From contig NC_081412.1 of assembly GCF_030272615.1 (NCBI RefSeq), forward strand, positions 141,774,747 through 141,838,746: a DNA stretch of 64,000 nucleotides. The letters run 5' to 3'. The DNA is from Cryptomeria japonica. Lineage: Eukaryota > Streptophyta > Pinopsida > Cupressales > Cupressaceae. The position numbers were made by a program, and so were the translations under genes. The notes beneath the pieces were generated by a model that saw nothing but the letters and a program-made list of their open reading frames with translations, did no database searches and had not been told where the DNA came from. Of this stretch, positions 54,955 to 64,000 are shown piece after piece (the stretch's first letter is position 1; each line of letters begins with the position of its first letter).

Positions 54955-55805
54955 CTTACCTTTCTTGATGATTACCTAGTCCATATTGTAGACTGCAGTG
55001 CTCACTACTTCTCTCCAAAAAGTGTGAGCAACCTTCCCTTGAATCAACATTGTTCTGGCTGCTTCAACTACAGTCCAGTTGTTCCTTTTTACTAGGCCAT
55101 TTTGTTGTGGAGTCCGGGGGGCAGACAGTTGCCTCTTGATGCCATTCTCTTCATAGTATTTATTGAATTCACCATAAGTGAACTCACCTACTTGGTCGGT
55201 TCTAAGGCATTTAATCCTCTTACCGCTTTTCCTTTTCAACTAGTGCTCTGAAGGCTTTAAACTTTCCAAAATCTTGAGACTTGTCTTTCAAGAATGTGAC
55301 CCACATCATTCTTGAGAAATCATCAGTGAGAATCATAAAGTACCTATCTCCCTGAACACTCCTAGGTTTCATAGGACCACACAAATTAGTATGCACAAGA
55401 TCAAGTAAATTATCTACTATGAAAGATTTACCTTTGAAGGTTGAGGAAGACATTTTCCCCAGTTGACATTCTCTGCACAAAGGATTCTTCGATCTATTCA
55501 GCACAAGCAATCCTCTAACTACCTTGATCTTACTGGCCTTCACAATATTATCAAAATTTACATGGTAGAGTCTCCTATGTCATATCCAACTGTCATCAAA
55601 CTTAGCCATTAGACATTGTCTCATATTTGTATTTAACTGAAATAAGTTACCTTTGTTCTGCATACTGGTGGCCATCAGTTCACCACTCTTTCCTTTTACT
55701 TTTCACAGTCCACCTTTGAATTCCAAAGTGAGTCCTTTATCATTCAGCTGGGCAATAGTCAAAAGGTTATGCCTGAGACCTTCTACCCAATACACATTAT
55801 CAACA
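54955..55805 (-). pseudogene. pol: Copia-2 GAG-pre-integrase and integrase core
   Basis: From the right: remnants of the pre-integrase region, then CRECQLGKM (second half of the zinc motif), LVHTNLCGPMKPRS (first catalytic Asp replaced by Asn), DDFSRMMWVTFLK and IKCLRTDQVGEF (Asp kept). Next come IKRQLSAPRTPQQNGLVKRN, where the catalytic Glu is Lys, and FWREVVSTAVYNMD, then a stop. The frame continues across Tat-2 into 36558. It breaks near 55240 and again between 55543 and 55806. With two of three catalytic acids lost, this integrase is dead. Confidence 0.88.
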
Positions 55806-56981
55806 CTAATTTTTCCATTGATTGCCTTTTACCATACATGGTGCATCATTACCAAATCTGACTACACCTCCATCATACTCTTCTAGAGATAGAAACTTTT
55901 TCCGGTCACTAGTCATGTGGTGAGAACATCCACTATCAATAATCCACTCATTAGAATTATCAAAGCAGGAGACAAGATCCTTCTTGTCTGACACATCTTC
56001 CTTAATAGCTATAAACACTATGTCTTTACTTTCTTCATCTTCTGATTCATCATCGGTGACACCTTCATCGACTACAACAAGATAGTTTCTCCTATTTCCT
56101 CCTTTGAACTTTTTAAACTTCTCCGGTTTGTCCTTATTATCACTATTAGGATAGTTGACAACAATGTGTCCTATCCTATTGCAAGAAAAACATTTCAAGG
56201 GGAGCTTACCTCTGTATTTTCTAGTTCCCTTAGGAAGTCTCTTGGCAAGAAGAGCTTCAAACTCCATCAGGATCTCCACATCATCCATATCTCTGCTTTG
56301 TCTAGGTTCATAGCTGGTACCAACTTCTTTTCTCTTTCTAGATAGTGCAGCAGATGCTCTAAAGGCTAATTCAATCTTCTGAACACTGCCATCATAACTA
56401 TTTAGCTCATATGCGGTCAACTTAGCAATCATGGAGTCTAGGGATACCTTTGTCTTGTCAATAGATCTCAACTCCTGAATAGCGGTAACCCTTATTGCAT
56501 AGACCAATAACAAGGATCTCAAAACTTTTCTAACAATGTTGGGATCATCCATTGTACCTCCTGCACTCTTGATATCTCCAACAATAGTTTTAATTCTTAT
56601 CCCATATTGTTGAATGGTCTCTCCTGCAACCATCCGCATGTCTTCAAATTTTCCCCTAAGGCTTTCTTCCTTAGCTTGCTTCACATGCTTATCACCACCA
56701 TAGATAGTCTCCAGAGTATCCCATACATCTTTGAGATTGTCTTTATTCTGAACATCTATAAACTCAATATCAGATAGACTGCTGATAAGAGCTTCCATGA
56801 ATTGCCCATTCTCCTGAATCTCTCTTCTTTGATCACCAGTGAGAGTACCTATAGGGACAACATAAGTATTCTCAGCATAGTTCCAGTGTTGAGCATCCAT
56901 GCTTTTAATGTAGATCTTCATTCTTTCCTTCCATATCTTAAAGTTATCTCTGTTGAATTTAGGACCTTCCCTCTTCATCAT
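55806..56981 (-). CDS. gag: Copia-2 gag and aspartic protease
   Basis: 391 codons are open from the ATG pair at 56981 (MMKREGPKFNRDNFKIWKER). The UBN2-type gag core is at residues 15-200: DVWDTLETIYGGDKHVKQ, SLRGKFEDMRMVAGETIQQY and VLRSLLLVYAIRVTAIQELR. A knuckle CFSCNRIGHIVVNYPN has its last Cys changed to Tyr, as in Copia-3. An acidic stretch and the protease motif WIIDSGCSHHMTSD follow, before the frame ends early at 55806. The start lies about 60 bases after the primer-binding site. Gag forms particles; the protease matures them. Confidence 0.88.
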   Translation of the reverse strand: MMKREGPKFNRDNFKIWKERMKIYIKSMDAQHWNYAENTYVVPIGTLTGDQRREIQENGQFMEALISSLSDIEFIDVQNKDNLKDVWDTLETIYGGDKHVKQAKEESLRGKFEDMRMVAGETIQQYGIRIKTIVGDIKSAGGTMDDPNIVRKVLRSLLLVYAIRVTAIQELRSIDKTKVSLDSMIAKLTAYELNSYDGSVQKIELAFRASAALSRKRKEVGTSYEPRQSRDMDDVEILMEFEALLAKRLPKGTRKYRGKLPLKCFSCNRIGHIVVNYPNSDNKDKPEKFKKFKGGNRRNYLVVVDEGVTDDESEDEESKDIVFIAIKEDVSDKKDLVSCFDNSNEWIIDSGCSHHMTSDRKKFLSLEEYDGGVVRFGNDAPCMVKGNQWKN

Positions 56982-57038
56982 TAGAATAGGATCTTTTCCT
57001 CAAGGGGTTAAGCTTATAGCACCAAGGACCTGGAGGAC

Positions 57039-57050
57039 ACTATAATACCA
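57039..57050 (-). other. Copia-2 primer-binding site (degenerate tRNA-iMet type)
   Basis: The minus strand reads TGGTATTATAGT, matching the initiator-Met site at 9 of 12 bases, two bases from the LTR. Confidence 0.7.
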
Positions 57051-57052
57051 AT

Positions 57053-58516
57053 TGATGAATAATGATGAACAGTAAATACTCAAAAGGTACTGAGAGGGGG
57101 AGGGGGTTGAATCAGTACAGACAAAAAATTCTTTGACAACTTAAACTGCAGAGACTCCACTAACTGGCAAACATCATCACCAACCTAAACCAAGACAATA
57201 CCGGTAAAACATAGGAAGACTATGAAAGATATAAACCAGTAACACTTAGAACTTCTCAAAACCTAATATCTCATCTCAACTTCTCCCATATGCTTAAGCA
57301 AGTAATACATTAGAAATACAATGACCATTAGATCAACATGCATTACCACTTAATAGTAAACACTAAATCACCACATGAAAAAGCATCACACATAACACAC
57401 TGATTTTTTCACGTGGAAACCCAATTGGGAAAAACCATGTTGGGGATGAATACCCACAAGTTGTTCTTGAACTCTTCTAAAGTCCACTCTGTTAGGAGCC
57501 TAGTCTAGTTAAAGACTTTAAAATAGGTTCTGCTAGGAATAGATCCTGCTAGGGATCACTCGGTTAAGGGATGGCTAAATACCTAGTTAGAGGTTAAAAC
57601 CTTGTTAAAGGTTACCTTGCAAGAGGATTTGAAGAAATCAATGATTTTGAGTCACCCTATTAAAGGATTTACAAAAATCCTATTAAAGCTAGCTGGTAAA
57701 GGGATTTTCCAACTGCTGAAATGGTTAGAAGTCAACAGGTAATACACTGATCTGATAATAGCACTCAATGTCAAGGCAAATCCACTTTAGTTCCTTTACA
57801 TCTGCAATCACACTCTATAAATCTCTACTCACTTCTCTGGTTTGGCAAGAATCACCTCACATACATTCATTTTCCAACAACTTCAAATGAAAATAATCAT
57901 TGACCTTATAGACAACAATTAGGTCGATGGTCAAAACCTAAAACCCTAAGCATCTGGGTTAACAATAGAGTCGGTCCAATCCTGATCATTTAATCACATT
58001 ACATAGGATAAAACAATCTTGAACAAATCTCAAGACACTTTGCATCATTTTTTCTTCACCGCTTTTGGAAGCTGATAACCCATTATGCGCTCTCCACTGT
58101 TTACTAAGATTTTGCACATTCCTGAGGTAGATAGAATCAATCTTCTCATGCAAGATCCTCAAGGAAATCCTTCACACGCACAAGGTTGATGTGGCAATGT
58201 GATCTAATATTCATTTCAATGCTAACTCATCACAAGATGTCATCGGTTGAATCACATAGACTTGGAATGCAAAAGCCAGAAACCCTGAAGCTGAGACTAC
58301 CATCCGGTAGTCATCTCAAGTGAAACCCTGATACAAACTTTGCATATACCGGTTCACTTGTCAGTTTACATACTTCAACATACCGGTTCACACTTCATCA
58401 TACCAGTTCACTTGCCAGTTTACTTACTTCAACATACCAGTTCACACTTCATCATATTGACATCAATGACAACATACATTATCATCATGTCATCAAACTC
58501 TACACATATGCCAACA
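57053..58516 (-). repeat. Copia-2 right (5') LTR
   Basis: From TGATGAATAATG to ATATGCCAACA; uninterrupted and 1464 bp. It is followed by the AAAGT duplication at 58517-58521. Confidence 0.92.
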
Positions 58517-58521
58517 AAAGT

Positions 58522-59304
58522 AATTATGTGAATTCAATTTTGGGAAGGTTCAACATGGAAGATTATAGACCATTGTGTGTTCCTTTTATAGTGTGAATGA
58601 AAATATCTGTTTCATATTGTCCTGCATCTCCATTAGAGATGGAAGACATGAGAAAAGTACCTTACTAGAGTGTAGATAAAATTTTGAAGTATGATATGGT
58701 CTGTAGTAGACCAAATATTGCCAAATCAGTGGGAGTTCTTTCCTGATAAATGTCTAATCCTTGTAGATTTTATTGGGATGCAGTCAAAAGAGTCTTCAGA
58801 TATTTGAAGGGTACCCCAGAGTATTCTTTGTGTTATTATGGTAATTTGGTAGGAGACATGATTTCCCTTGATATTCATGGTTATGTGGATTTAGACTGGG
58901 CAAGTGATATTGATAGAATAAGATCCACCAGTTCTTATGTGTTTACTTTATTTGGTGGCGTAATTAGTTGGATGAGTAAGTGACAGGTTGTGGTTGCTTT
59001 GTCCACAATGAAAGAAAAGTATATAGGAGCTACTCATGATTGTAAAGAATCCATTTGGATTAAGATACTGTGTTCATATATTGGAATAAAACAAGGTGCA
59101 GTGACAATTTATTGTGATAGTCAGAGTGCGACTTGCCTAGCTAAGAACCCGACATTTCATGCTCGGACCAAACACATTGATGTTCAGTATCATTTTGTCA
59201 GAGATATGGTTGAATATGGTAGGGTGAAGCTGGTTAAGGTAAAAACTTTGATGAATGTTTCATATTTTTTAACTAAGGCTATGACCATAGAGAAGTTCAG
59301 ATGA
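58522..59304 (+). pseudogene. pol: Copia-1 RT C-terminus and RNase H
   Basis: Begins NYVNSILGRFNMEDYRPLCV, the RT end following the 2515 break. Several stops come before 58750. RNase H is then open: GYVDLDWASD (first acid), ALSTMKEKYIGATH (both Glu of the usual STTEAEY changed to Lys), YCDSQSATCLAKNP, ARTKHIDVQYHFVRDMVEYG and the FLTKAMTIEKF end. A stop follows SWMSK at 58981. Closely similar to other plant copia RNase H; dead. Confidence 0.88.
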
Positions 59305-59396
59305 TGTTCAGAGTCTATAGGCCTCATGGCCCCTAGCAATTAATTTACTGTGTAGATACTCTGTTTTCTCTTGCAAGTGTTCGACAAGTGGGAGAA

Positions 59397-60315
59397 TGTT
59401 GAGAAAATGGTGTCTCACCTTTCATTTACATGAGGTTACTATTTATATTAGGTTTTTTGTTTGAGCATGAAATGGTGCAAAATTTTCCCCAAAGTTTTGA
59501 ATTGGCTAGATAAGCATGCCAGTAAATTTTAATCGCAAAATCATAACTATTTATGAAGATATTAAAGTTTTAATTTTTGAAAGGTGTGATGAAAGGTTTA
59601 AATATAATTTTGAGGACTTTAGAGGCTCCAAAATATCCTAAAAAGTGAGCATAACTGGTGTATCAAGTTACAAGGTGATAGAGCACTTTCTAAGCTTTCT
59701 AGCACTTCAAAGAGTTTGTCAATTGGACACACGGTTCACAATCTATGGCCTTCGAAAGTTTGGACTCCTGAAATAGGAAATATAAAATGTGTCGAACACA
59801 TAATGAGATGTAAAAGGGAGGAACACATGTCTATGTGTGTTTGAACACATGTCTATGTGTGTTTTGACACATCATAGGGCATCTAGATTGGAGATAAGGT
59901 TGGCTCTAGTTTATTGGGTGGTTTTAGCTCATGGTTTTGTAATGCAATTTTACAATTTCTTGTATTGTATCTCCTATATATGAGGTGCATGAGATAGAGG
60001 TTGTGTGTAATAGTCTTATAGCTATTGAGTTACCTCTAAATATCTGATTGGTGGTACTCCTGTGAATATATTTCTTTACAAGTATATTTTAATTTATTAC
60101 TGATTGCTAAATAATATATTGAACTCCTTTTGGAGTGTGGGTTTTTTTCTCCCGAAAGGGTTTTCCCCACGTAAATCACTTTGTTTTGGTATGCATGCTA
60201 TTACATTTTTTTTTGTTAAGTTTTTATAACTATTGTAATAATCTATAAAAGTTGTTTGCATTACCCTCCTCTCAAGGTTAGTGTAGGAAGTTGTTCCTCT
60301 ACTTAACTTCCTTAC
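59397..60315 (+). repeat. Copia-1 3' LTR
   Basis: The start is well placed: TGTTGAG directly after a purine tract. It contains the copia U5 block in plus orientation near 60137-60177 (GGAGTGTGGGTTTTTT, then GGGTTTTCCCCACGTAAAT). The 3' end at about 60315 (CCTTACA) is my best guess, because the 5' copy is missing. The open frame at 60097-60324 on the minus strand is LTR sequence, not a gene. Confidence 0.7.
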
Positions 60316-60318
60316 ATC

Positions 60319-60805
60319 ACTCACACACTCTCTCTCTCTGAGGTCTCTTATTTTCCATCCATCCCTCCCTCTCTTCCCATCTCTCTCAAGTCCATCCCTC
60401 TCTTTTTATCAACCCCTACATTCCTCCCTCTCTCTTTCTCTCTCTTAGGTCTCTCTATTTTTCTCCCTCCCTCTCTCTATCTCAGACACTTTCTATCTCT
60501 CAAGTATCTCCCTCTCTCTATGAAGGGGTTGAGAGAGTTCCCAAGTGAGAGAGGGAGGGAGGGAAAGAGAGAGAGAGACCTAATAGAAAGAGAGATCCTA
60601 AGTAGGAGTAAGTGATGCAAAGATATAGAGGGACTAGAGAGAGAAGAGACTAAGAAAAAGGGTGGAAGGGATCAAAAGAGAGGGAGAGACTAGAGGGAGA
60701 GTGAGATCAAGTGAGAGAGAGGGAGGAAGGGAGGGGTTGAGGTAGATAGAGACAAAGTGAGAGAGATGGAGGGAGGAAGGGAGGAGTTGTGGGAAAGAGA
60801 GGGAG

Positions 60806-60844
<39 letters not shown>

Positions 60845-61536
60845 TGATGCAAAGAGAGGGAAAGACCAGAGAGAGAGAGGGAGAAGGGATTAAGAGAGCC
60901 CAAGTGAGAGAGTGGGAAGAAGGGAGGGGTTGAGAGAGAGAGATGTAGGGATGGAGGGAAATAGAGGGAGACTTGAGAGAGAGGGGGGCTGAAGTGAGAG
61001 AGAGGGAGGGACAAAGGAATGGGTTGAGGGGGGCAGAGAGAGGAAATGGAAAGAGAGGGAGAGGCCTTAGAGAGAGAGATCAAGTGAGAGAGATGGAGGG
61101 AAGAAGGGAGGGGTTGATGGAAAGGAAGGGATATACTAGGGAGAGAGCCCAAAGAGAAAGAATAAGTGAGAGAGGGGGAGAGAGAGTGATAGAGAGAGGG
61201 GAAGATAATGGTTGAGAAAAAGTGAGGGAGAGAGAATTGAGAGAGACAGAGAGCCCTACCTTCCTCCCTCCCTCTCTCTCACTTGGGCTCTCTCTCTCTC
61301 TCTCCTCTTCCTCTCTCCCTCAACCCCTCCCTTCCTCTCTTTCACTTAGGATCTCTCTCTCTCAACCCCTCCCTTCCTCTCTTTCACTTAGGATTTCTCT
61401 CTCTCAACCCCTTCCTTCTTCCCTCCTCTCTCACATTGGTTCTCTATATCTCTAGTCTCTTCCTCTCTTTCCATCAACCTCTCTCTCTCAACCCTTTCCT
61501 TCCTCATTTATGCTCTCTCTGGTCTCTTACTTTTTT

Positions 61537-61572
<36 letters not shown>

Positions 61573-62103
61573 CCTCCTCCACTCCCTCTCCCCCTCTCTC
61601 TCTTAGGTCTCTCCATCTCTTTTCCTTAACCCTGACATTTCTCCCTCCCTTTTTATCTCTCTTAGGTTCCTCTATTTCCCTACCTCCTTCTCTTTATCTT
61701 GGGCACTCTCTCTCTCTCAAGTCTCTCCCTCTCTATGAAGGAGATGAGAGAGAGAGATTTCCCAAGTGAGAGAGAGGGAGGGAGGAAGGGAGGGATTGAG
61801 GTAGAGAGAGAGAGAGTCAAAGTGAGAGAGATGGAGGGAGGTAGGAGTTGAGTGAAAGAGAGAGAGACTAGAGAGAGAGCTCATATGAGAGAGATAGAGG
61901 GAGGGATTGAGAAAGAGAAAAAGGGAGTGAGGAAAGGATAGGTTGAGAGAGAGGGACGAAGGAAGGTAGGGGTTGAGGGAAAGAGAGGGAGAGACTAGAG
62001 AGAGTGAGAGACAAATAGAGATGAAGTGAGATAGAAGAAGGGATGGAAAAGGAGTAAGAGACCAAAGAGAGAGCCCAAGTTAGAGAGAGATGGAGGAAGG
62101 GAG

Positions 62104-62137
<34 letters not shown>
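60319..62137. repeat. Alternating CT-rich and GA-rich block, duplicated in tandem
   Basis: Order: CT-rich 60319-60520, GA-rich 60530-61255, CT-rich 61256-61735, GA-rich 61738-62137. The CT-to-GA switch has nearly the same sequence twice (CTCTATGAAGG at 60517 and 61732, then CCCAAGTGAGAGAG), about 1215 bases apart. It includes pure (GA)n and (CT)n runs. Long open frames on both strands here are products of low complexity. Confidence 0.85.
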
Positions 62138-62139
<2 letters not shown>

Positions 62140-63299
62140 TTGATATAAGCATGCTGATTACTAAAATTTGACTAAGTCTAAAGTTTATATAAATATTCTT
62201 AAAAATAAAATCTAAATTATAACTCCTAAGATTTGAAACCACTCTCAAACATCTTGCCAATATATACATAAAATATAACTTAAAGTATAAGAAAGGAAAA
62301 AGACATTAAAATGTTAAAATGTGACTTATACTTAAATGTTATATTTTACATATATATTTTGCTATAAAATAAAGAGATAGAGAGAGATGGATTAAATTTT
62401 TTATACAGAGCATTTGGTGTGCGCCATATTTGGTGCATGCTAAATGCATAATTTTCATTTTTTACATTTGATGCACGCCAAATTTGGTGTTTGCCATATT
62501 TGGCATGCACCAAATTGTCTACTTTGGAGAACACCAAGCCTTAGGCTTGGATTTTCCTTGTGCATCCAACCCAAAGGCTTGGATGCCCTTCTCATGCTCG
62601 AGACATGTTTTTCAACAAACATTGAAAATTTTCCAACATTTTTGTTTGTGCTCTCCATTAGGTTTACATGTGTTTCAATGCAAACAAAAATAAATACTAT
62701 ACAATTGTTAATCTATCTCTTAGCTTTCCATTCATATAGTTATTTTCAAATTTTGATTATGTTAAGGTCTTGATCTCTAATTTCTTCTAAAACCATGTCC
62801 ATTTTTTGCTAAAAATAAACATGTCGTATTTTGGGCATATATTTTTACTTGTTTATCGAATTTTGAGAAAAATTACATTTTTAAAAACTAGACTCTAGTC
62901 TACACAATTTTAAAAAAATAATTTATTTTTTTTATTAGTTCTCAAAACCTTTTGGGGAGAGCACGCTCAAATTTCTATTTTTTAGGATGTGTCCACTTCA
63001 GAAATTTGTAAAAAATCATATATTCATAAAAATAAATAGCTAAAAAATCCAACATAATGTTCAATGTGTTAACTACTTTCTCACTAGAGTGATTTGCAAA
63101 ATTCTAAAAAAATGTTAACATTTTAGGAGCACCACATTTGGTGCTATGTTAGGTTTTTCTGATAAAACATGACCAATAATGTGGTGCCTCTATTTGAAAC
63201 CCTTAATCTCCACCATTTTCAAAACAAACTAGTAGTTTAGAAAGTAGATTCAGAGCACTTTAACTTTTGTTCTTGTTGCATCTTCAAATTTTTAGTGTA
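62138..63299. other. Non-coding AT-rich stretch
   Basis: No gene seen. Short related words (ATTTGGTGCATGC, GCCAAATTTGGTG, CATGCACCAAAT) recur in both orientations at 62411-62520. Part of this stretch is probably the R/U5 of the right-edge family-T LTR, whose left limit I cannot fix. Confidence 0.45.
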
Positions 63300-63764
63300 C
63301 TTATGTTCAATTTCTCATCAAATTTTAGAATTTGCTAATTTTAGAAAATAAGTGGCATCTTAAGACCCTTTTTGGTTCCCCATTTTTTTTGCACTTACCC
63401 ATAGGATGTCTTTATATAGGGTTCCCTATGTAAATTACCAATTAGGTCGACCTCCAAACGTCATGTGTAGCCCTGAGAGTCAAATGCTATCGGGGAGATA
63501 AAGAACTTGTCCCATTTCAAACTGGGGCCCATTTGAGAGGGACTAAGGCATTTTGGGGCACCCTGGTCCTTTTTCAAACAAGACCAAAATAAATAGCCAA
63601 GGGAGAGGGTAACCCATGCTAGGACCCACTAAAGGGTGTTCATGACATCAAAGTTGAAGAATAGGGTCAAATTGGACCTAGAGAGGGAATGGGGATAGGA
63701 CACACTAAATTGGAAGTACAAACATGTGGTGTAAATTGGACTAGTTACAATTCACGATGCTACA
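63300..63764 (-). mobile_element. Family-T 3' LTR at the right edge (partial call)
   Basis: On the minus strand the LTR starts at 63764 with TGTAGCATCGTGAATTG, preceded by a strong polypurine tract. That makes it a 3' LTR whose element body lies to the right, mostly outside the window. A GGTCGACC motif is at 63445-63452 and a TATA box at 63411-63420, as in the LTR at 1-634. The left limit is unresolved. Confidence 0.65.
63411..63420 (-). promoter_or_regulatory. TATA box of the right-edge LTR
   Basis: The minus strand reads CCTATATAAA, about 345 bases inside the LTR start, matching the layout at 311-320. Confidence 0.5.
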
Positions 63765-63781
63765 TTTATCCCCCACTTTAA
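63765..63781 (-). other. Polypurine tract of the right-edge element
   Basis: The minus strand reads TTAAAGTGGGGGATAAA, directly before the TGTAGC LTR start. Confidence 0.75.
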
Positions 63782-64000
63782 CAAGAGTATAAGCCTATGC
63801 AAATACTCATGGATAAGTAGAAAGATGGGAGAGAGGAGCAATTAGGAATGAGATTACAAGGAGATAAGACACCACTAATTTCAAGGAACCAAGCCCCCAA
63901 TCCTAGGATATTAACTCACACAATCACATGCAAGGACACAAAAAAAGACAAAAAAAATACAAAAGACAAACAAAGACAAAAGACACACAACACAAAAAGG
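63782..64000 (-). mobile_element. Interior of the right-edge family-T element (3' end only)
   Basis: By position this is the non-coding 3' end of the element whose LTR starts at 63764. It is A-rich with AAAGACAAA words at the edge. No coding sequence is visible. Confidence 0.45.

Larger units (their letters stand above)
2516..58516 (-). mobile_element. Copia-2, full-length copia element carrying four nested insertions
   Basis: The LTRs are 2516-3943 plus 11660-11692 (1461 bp in total) and 57053-58516 (1464 bp). The target duplication AAAGT flanks both ends (2511-2515 and 58517-58521). Gene order read on the minus strand from 56981 is gag, protease, integrase, RT, RNase H. Four elements have landed in it: Copia-3, Tat-1, NA-1 and Tat-2. 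Without them it would be about 7.7 kb. By eye its LTRs differ by about 20 substitutions in the first 195 bases. That is the most of any element here, and expected for the host of the others. Confidence 0.9.
58517..60315 (+). mobile_element. Copia-1, right segment with 3' LTR
   Basis: This is the continuation of the element broken at 2515: end of RT, RNase H, a short non-coding stretch with a purine tract (GACAAGTGGGAGAA) and the 3' LTR starting TGTTGAGAAAATGG at 59397. Confidence 0.85.

Noticed and set aside
60634-61606. Long Ser/Leu/Pro-rich and Arg/Glu-rich open frames on both strands
   Set aside because: They are translations of (CT)n and (GA)n low-complexity DNA, open in several frames at once.

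Overview
The window is a stack of LTR retrotransposons from a large-genome land plant. The Ty1/copia, Ty3/gypsy Tat-type and plant-mobile-domain (PMD) genes, the long LTRs and the absence of any host gene fit a gymnosperm or another very repeat-rich plant. I cannot name the species. I found no host protein gene, tRNA, rRNA or CRISPR array.

Layout, outermost first. (1) Positions 1-634 are a minus-strand LTR piece (family T). It abuts a plus-strand copia element, Copia-1, at 635-2515, which resumes at 58517-60315. (2) Copia-1 is split inside its reverse transcriptase gene by Copia-2 (2516-58516, minus strand), with target duplication AAAGT. (3) Copia-2 was hit four times. Copia-3 (3944-11654, minus) sits in its left LTR with duplication TTATC. 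Tat-1 (12107-28024, minus) sits in its RNase H with ACTTG. NA-1 (29750-36383, minus) sits in its integrase with AAAAC/AAAAA. Tat-2 (36563-54954, plus) sits further into its integrase with CTTAC. When the inserts are mentally removed, the copia reading frames rejoin across each junction, which supports the reconstruction independently. (4) After Copia-1's 3' LTR come about 1.8 kb of alternating CT-rich and GA-rich DNA, then a non-coding stretch. The window ends with the 3' LTR and polypurine tract of a second family-T element whose body lies beyond the right edge.

Gene content. Copia-2 and Copia-3 carry gag, protease, integrase, RT and RNase H in copia order. Tat-1 and Tat-2 carry gag, a DGG protease, a G-patch, RT, RNase H, a second (archaeal-type) RNase H and integrase. 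Between pol and the 3' LTR each also carries an opposite-strand gene for a plant mobile domain protein. NA-1 has LTRs, a primer-binding site and a polypurine tract of the same design as Copia-2 and Copia-3 but no pol. It encodes an intact coiled-coil protein with four CCHC zinc knuckles and a long unrecognised protein.

Most interesting signals. First, NA-1 itself. Second, modular arrays in the Tat-2 leader in which a TAGYGCRT-like word recurs at almost exactly 21-bp steps; the reverse-complement word recurs near the other end of the element. Third, Tat-1 has nearly identical LTRs around a heavily stop-ridden pol, as if it moved while already dead. Fourth, nearly all inspected stop codons are one transition away from Gln, Arg or Trp codons, which points to deamination of methylated cytosines.
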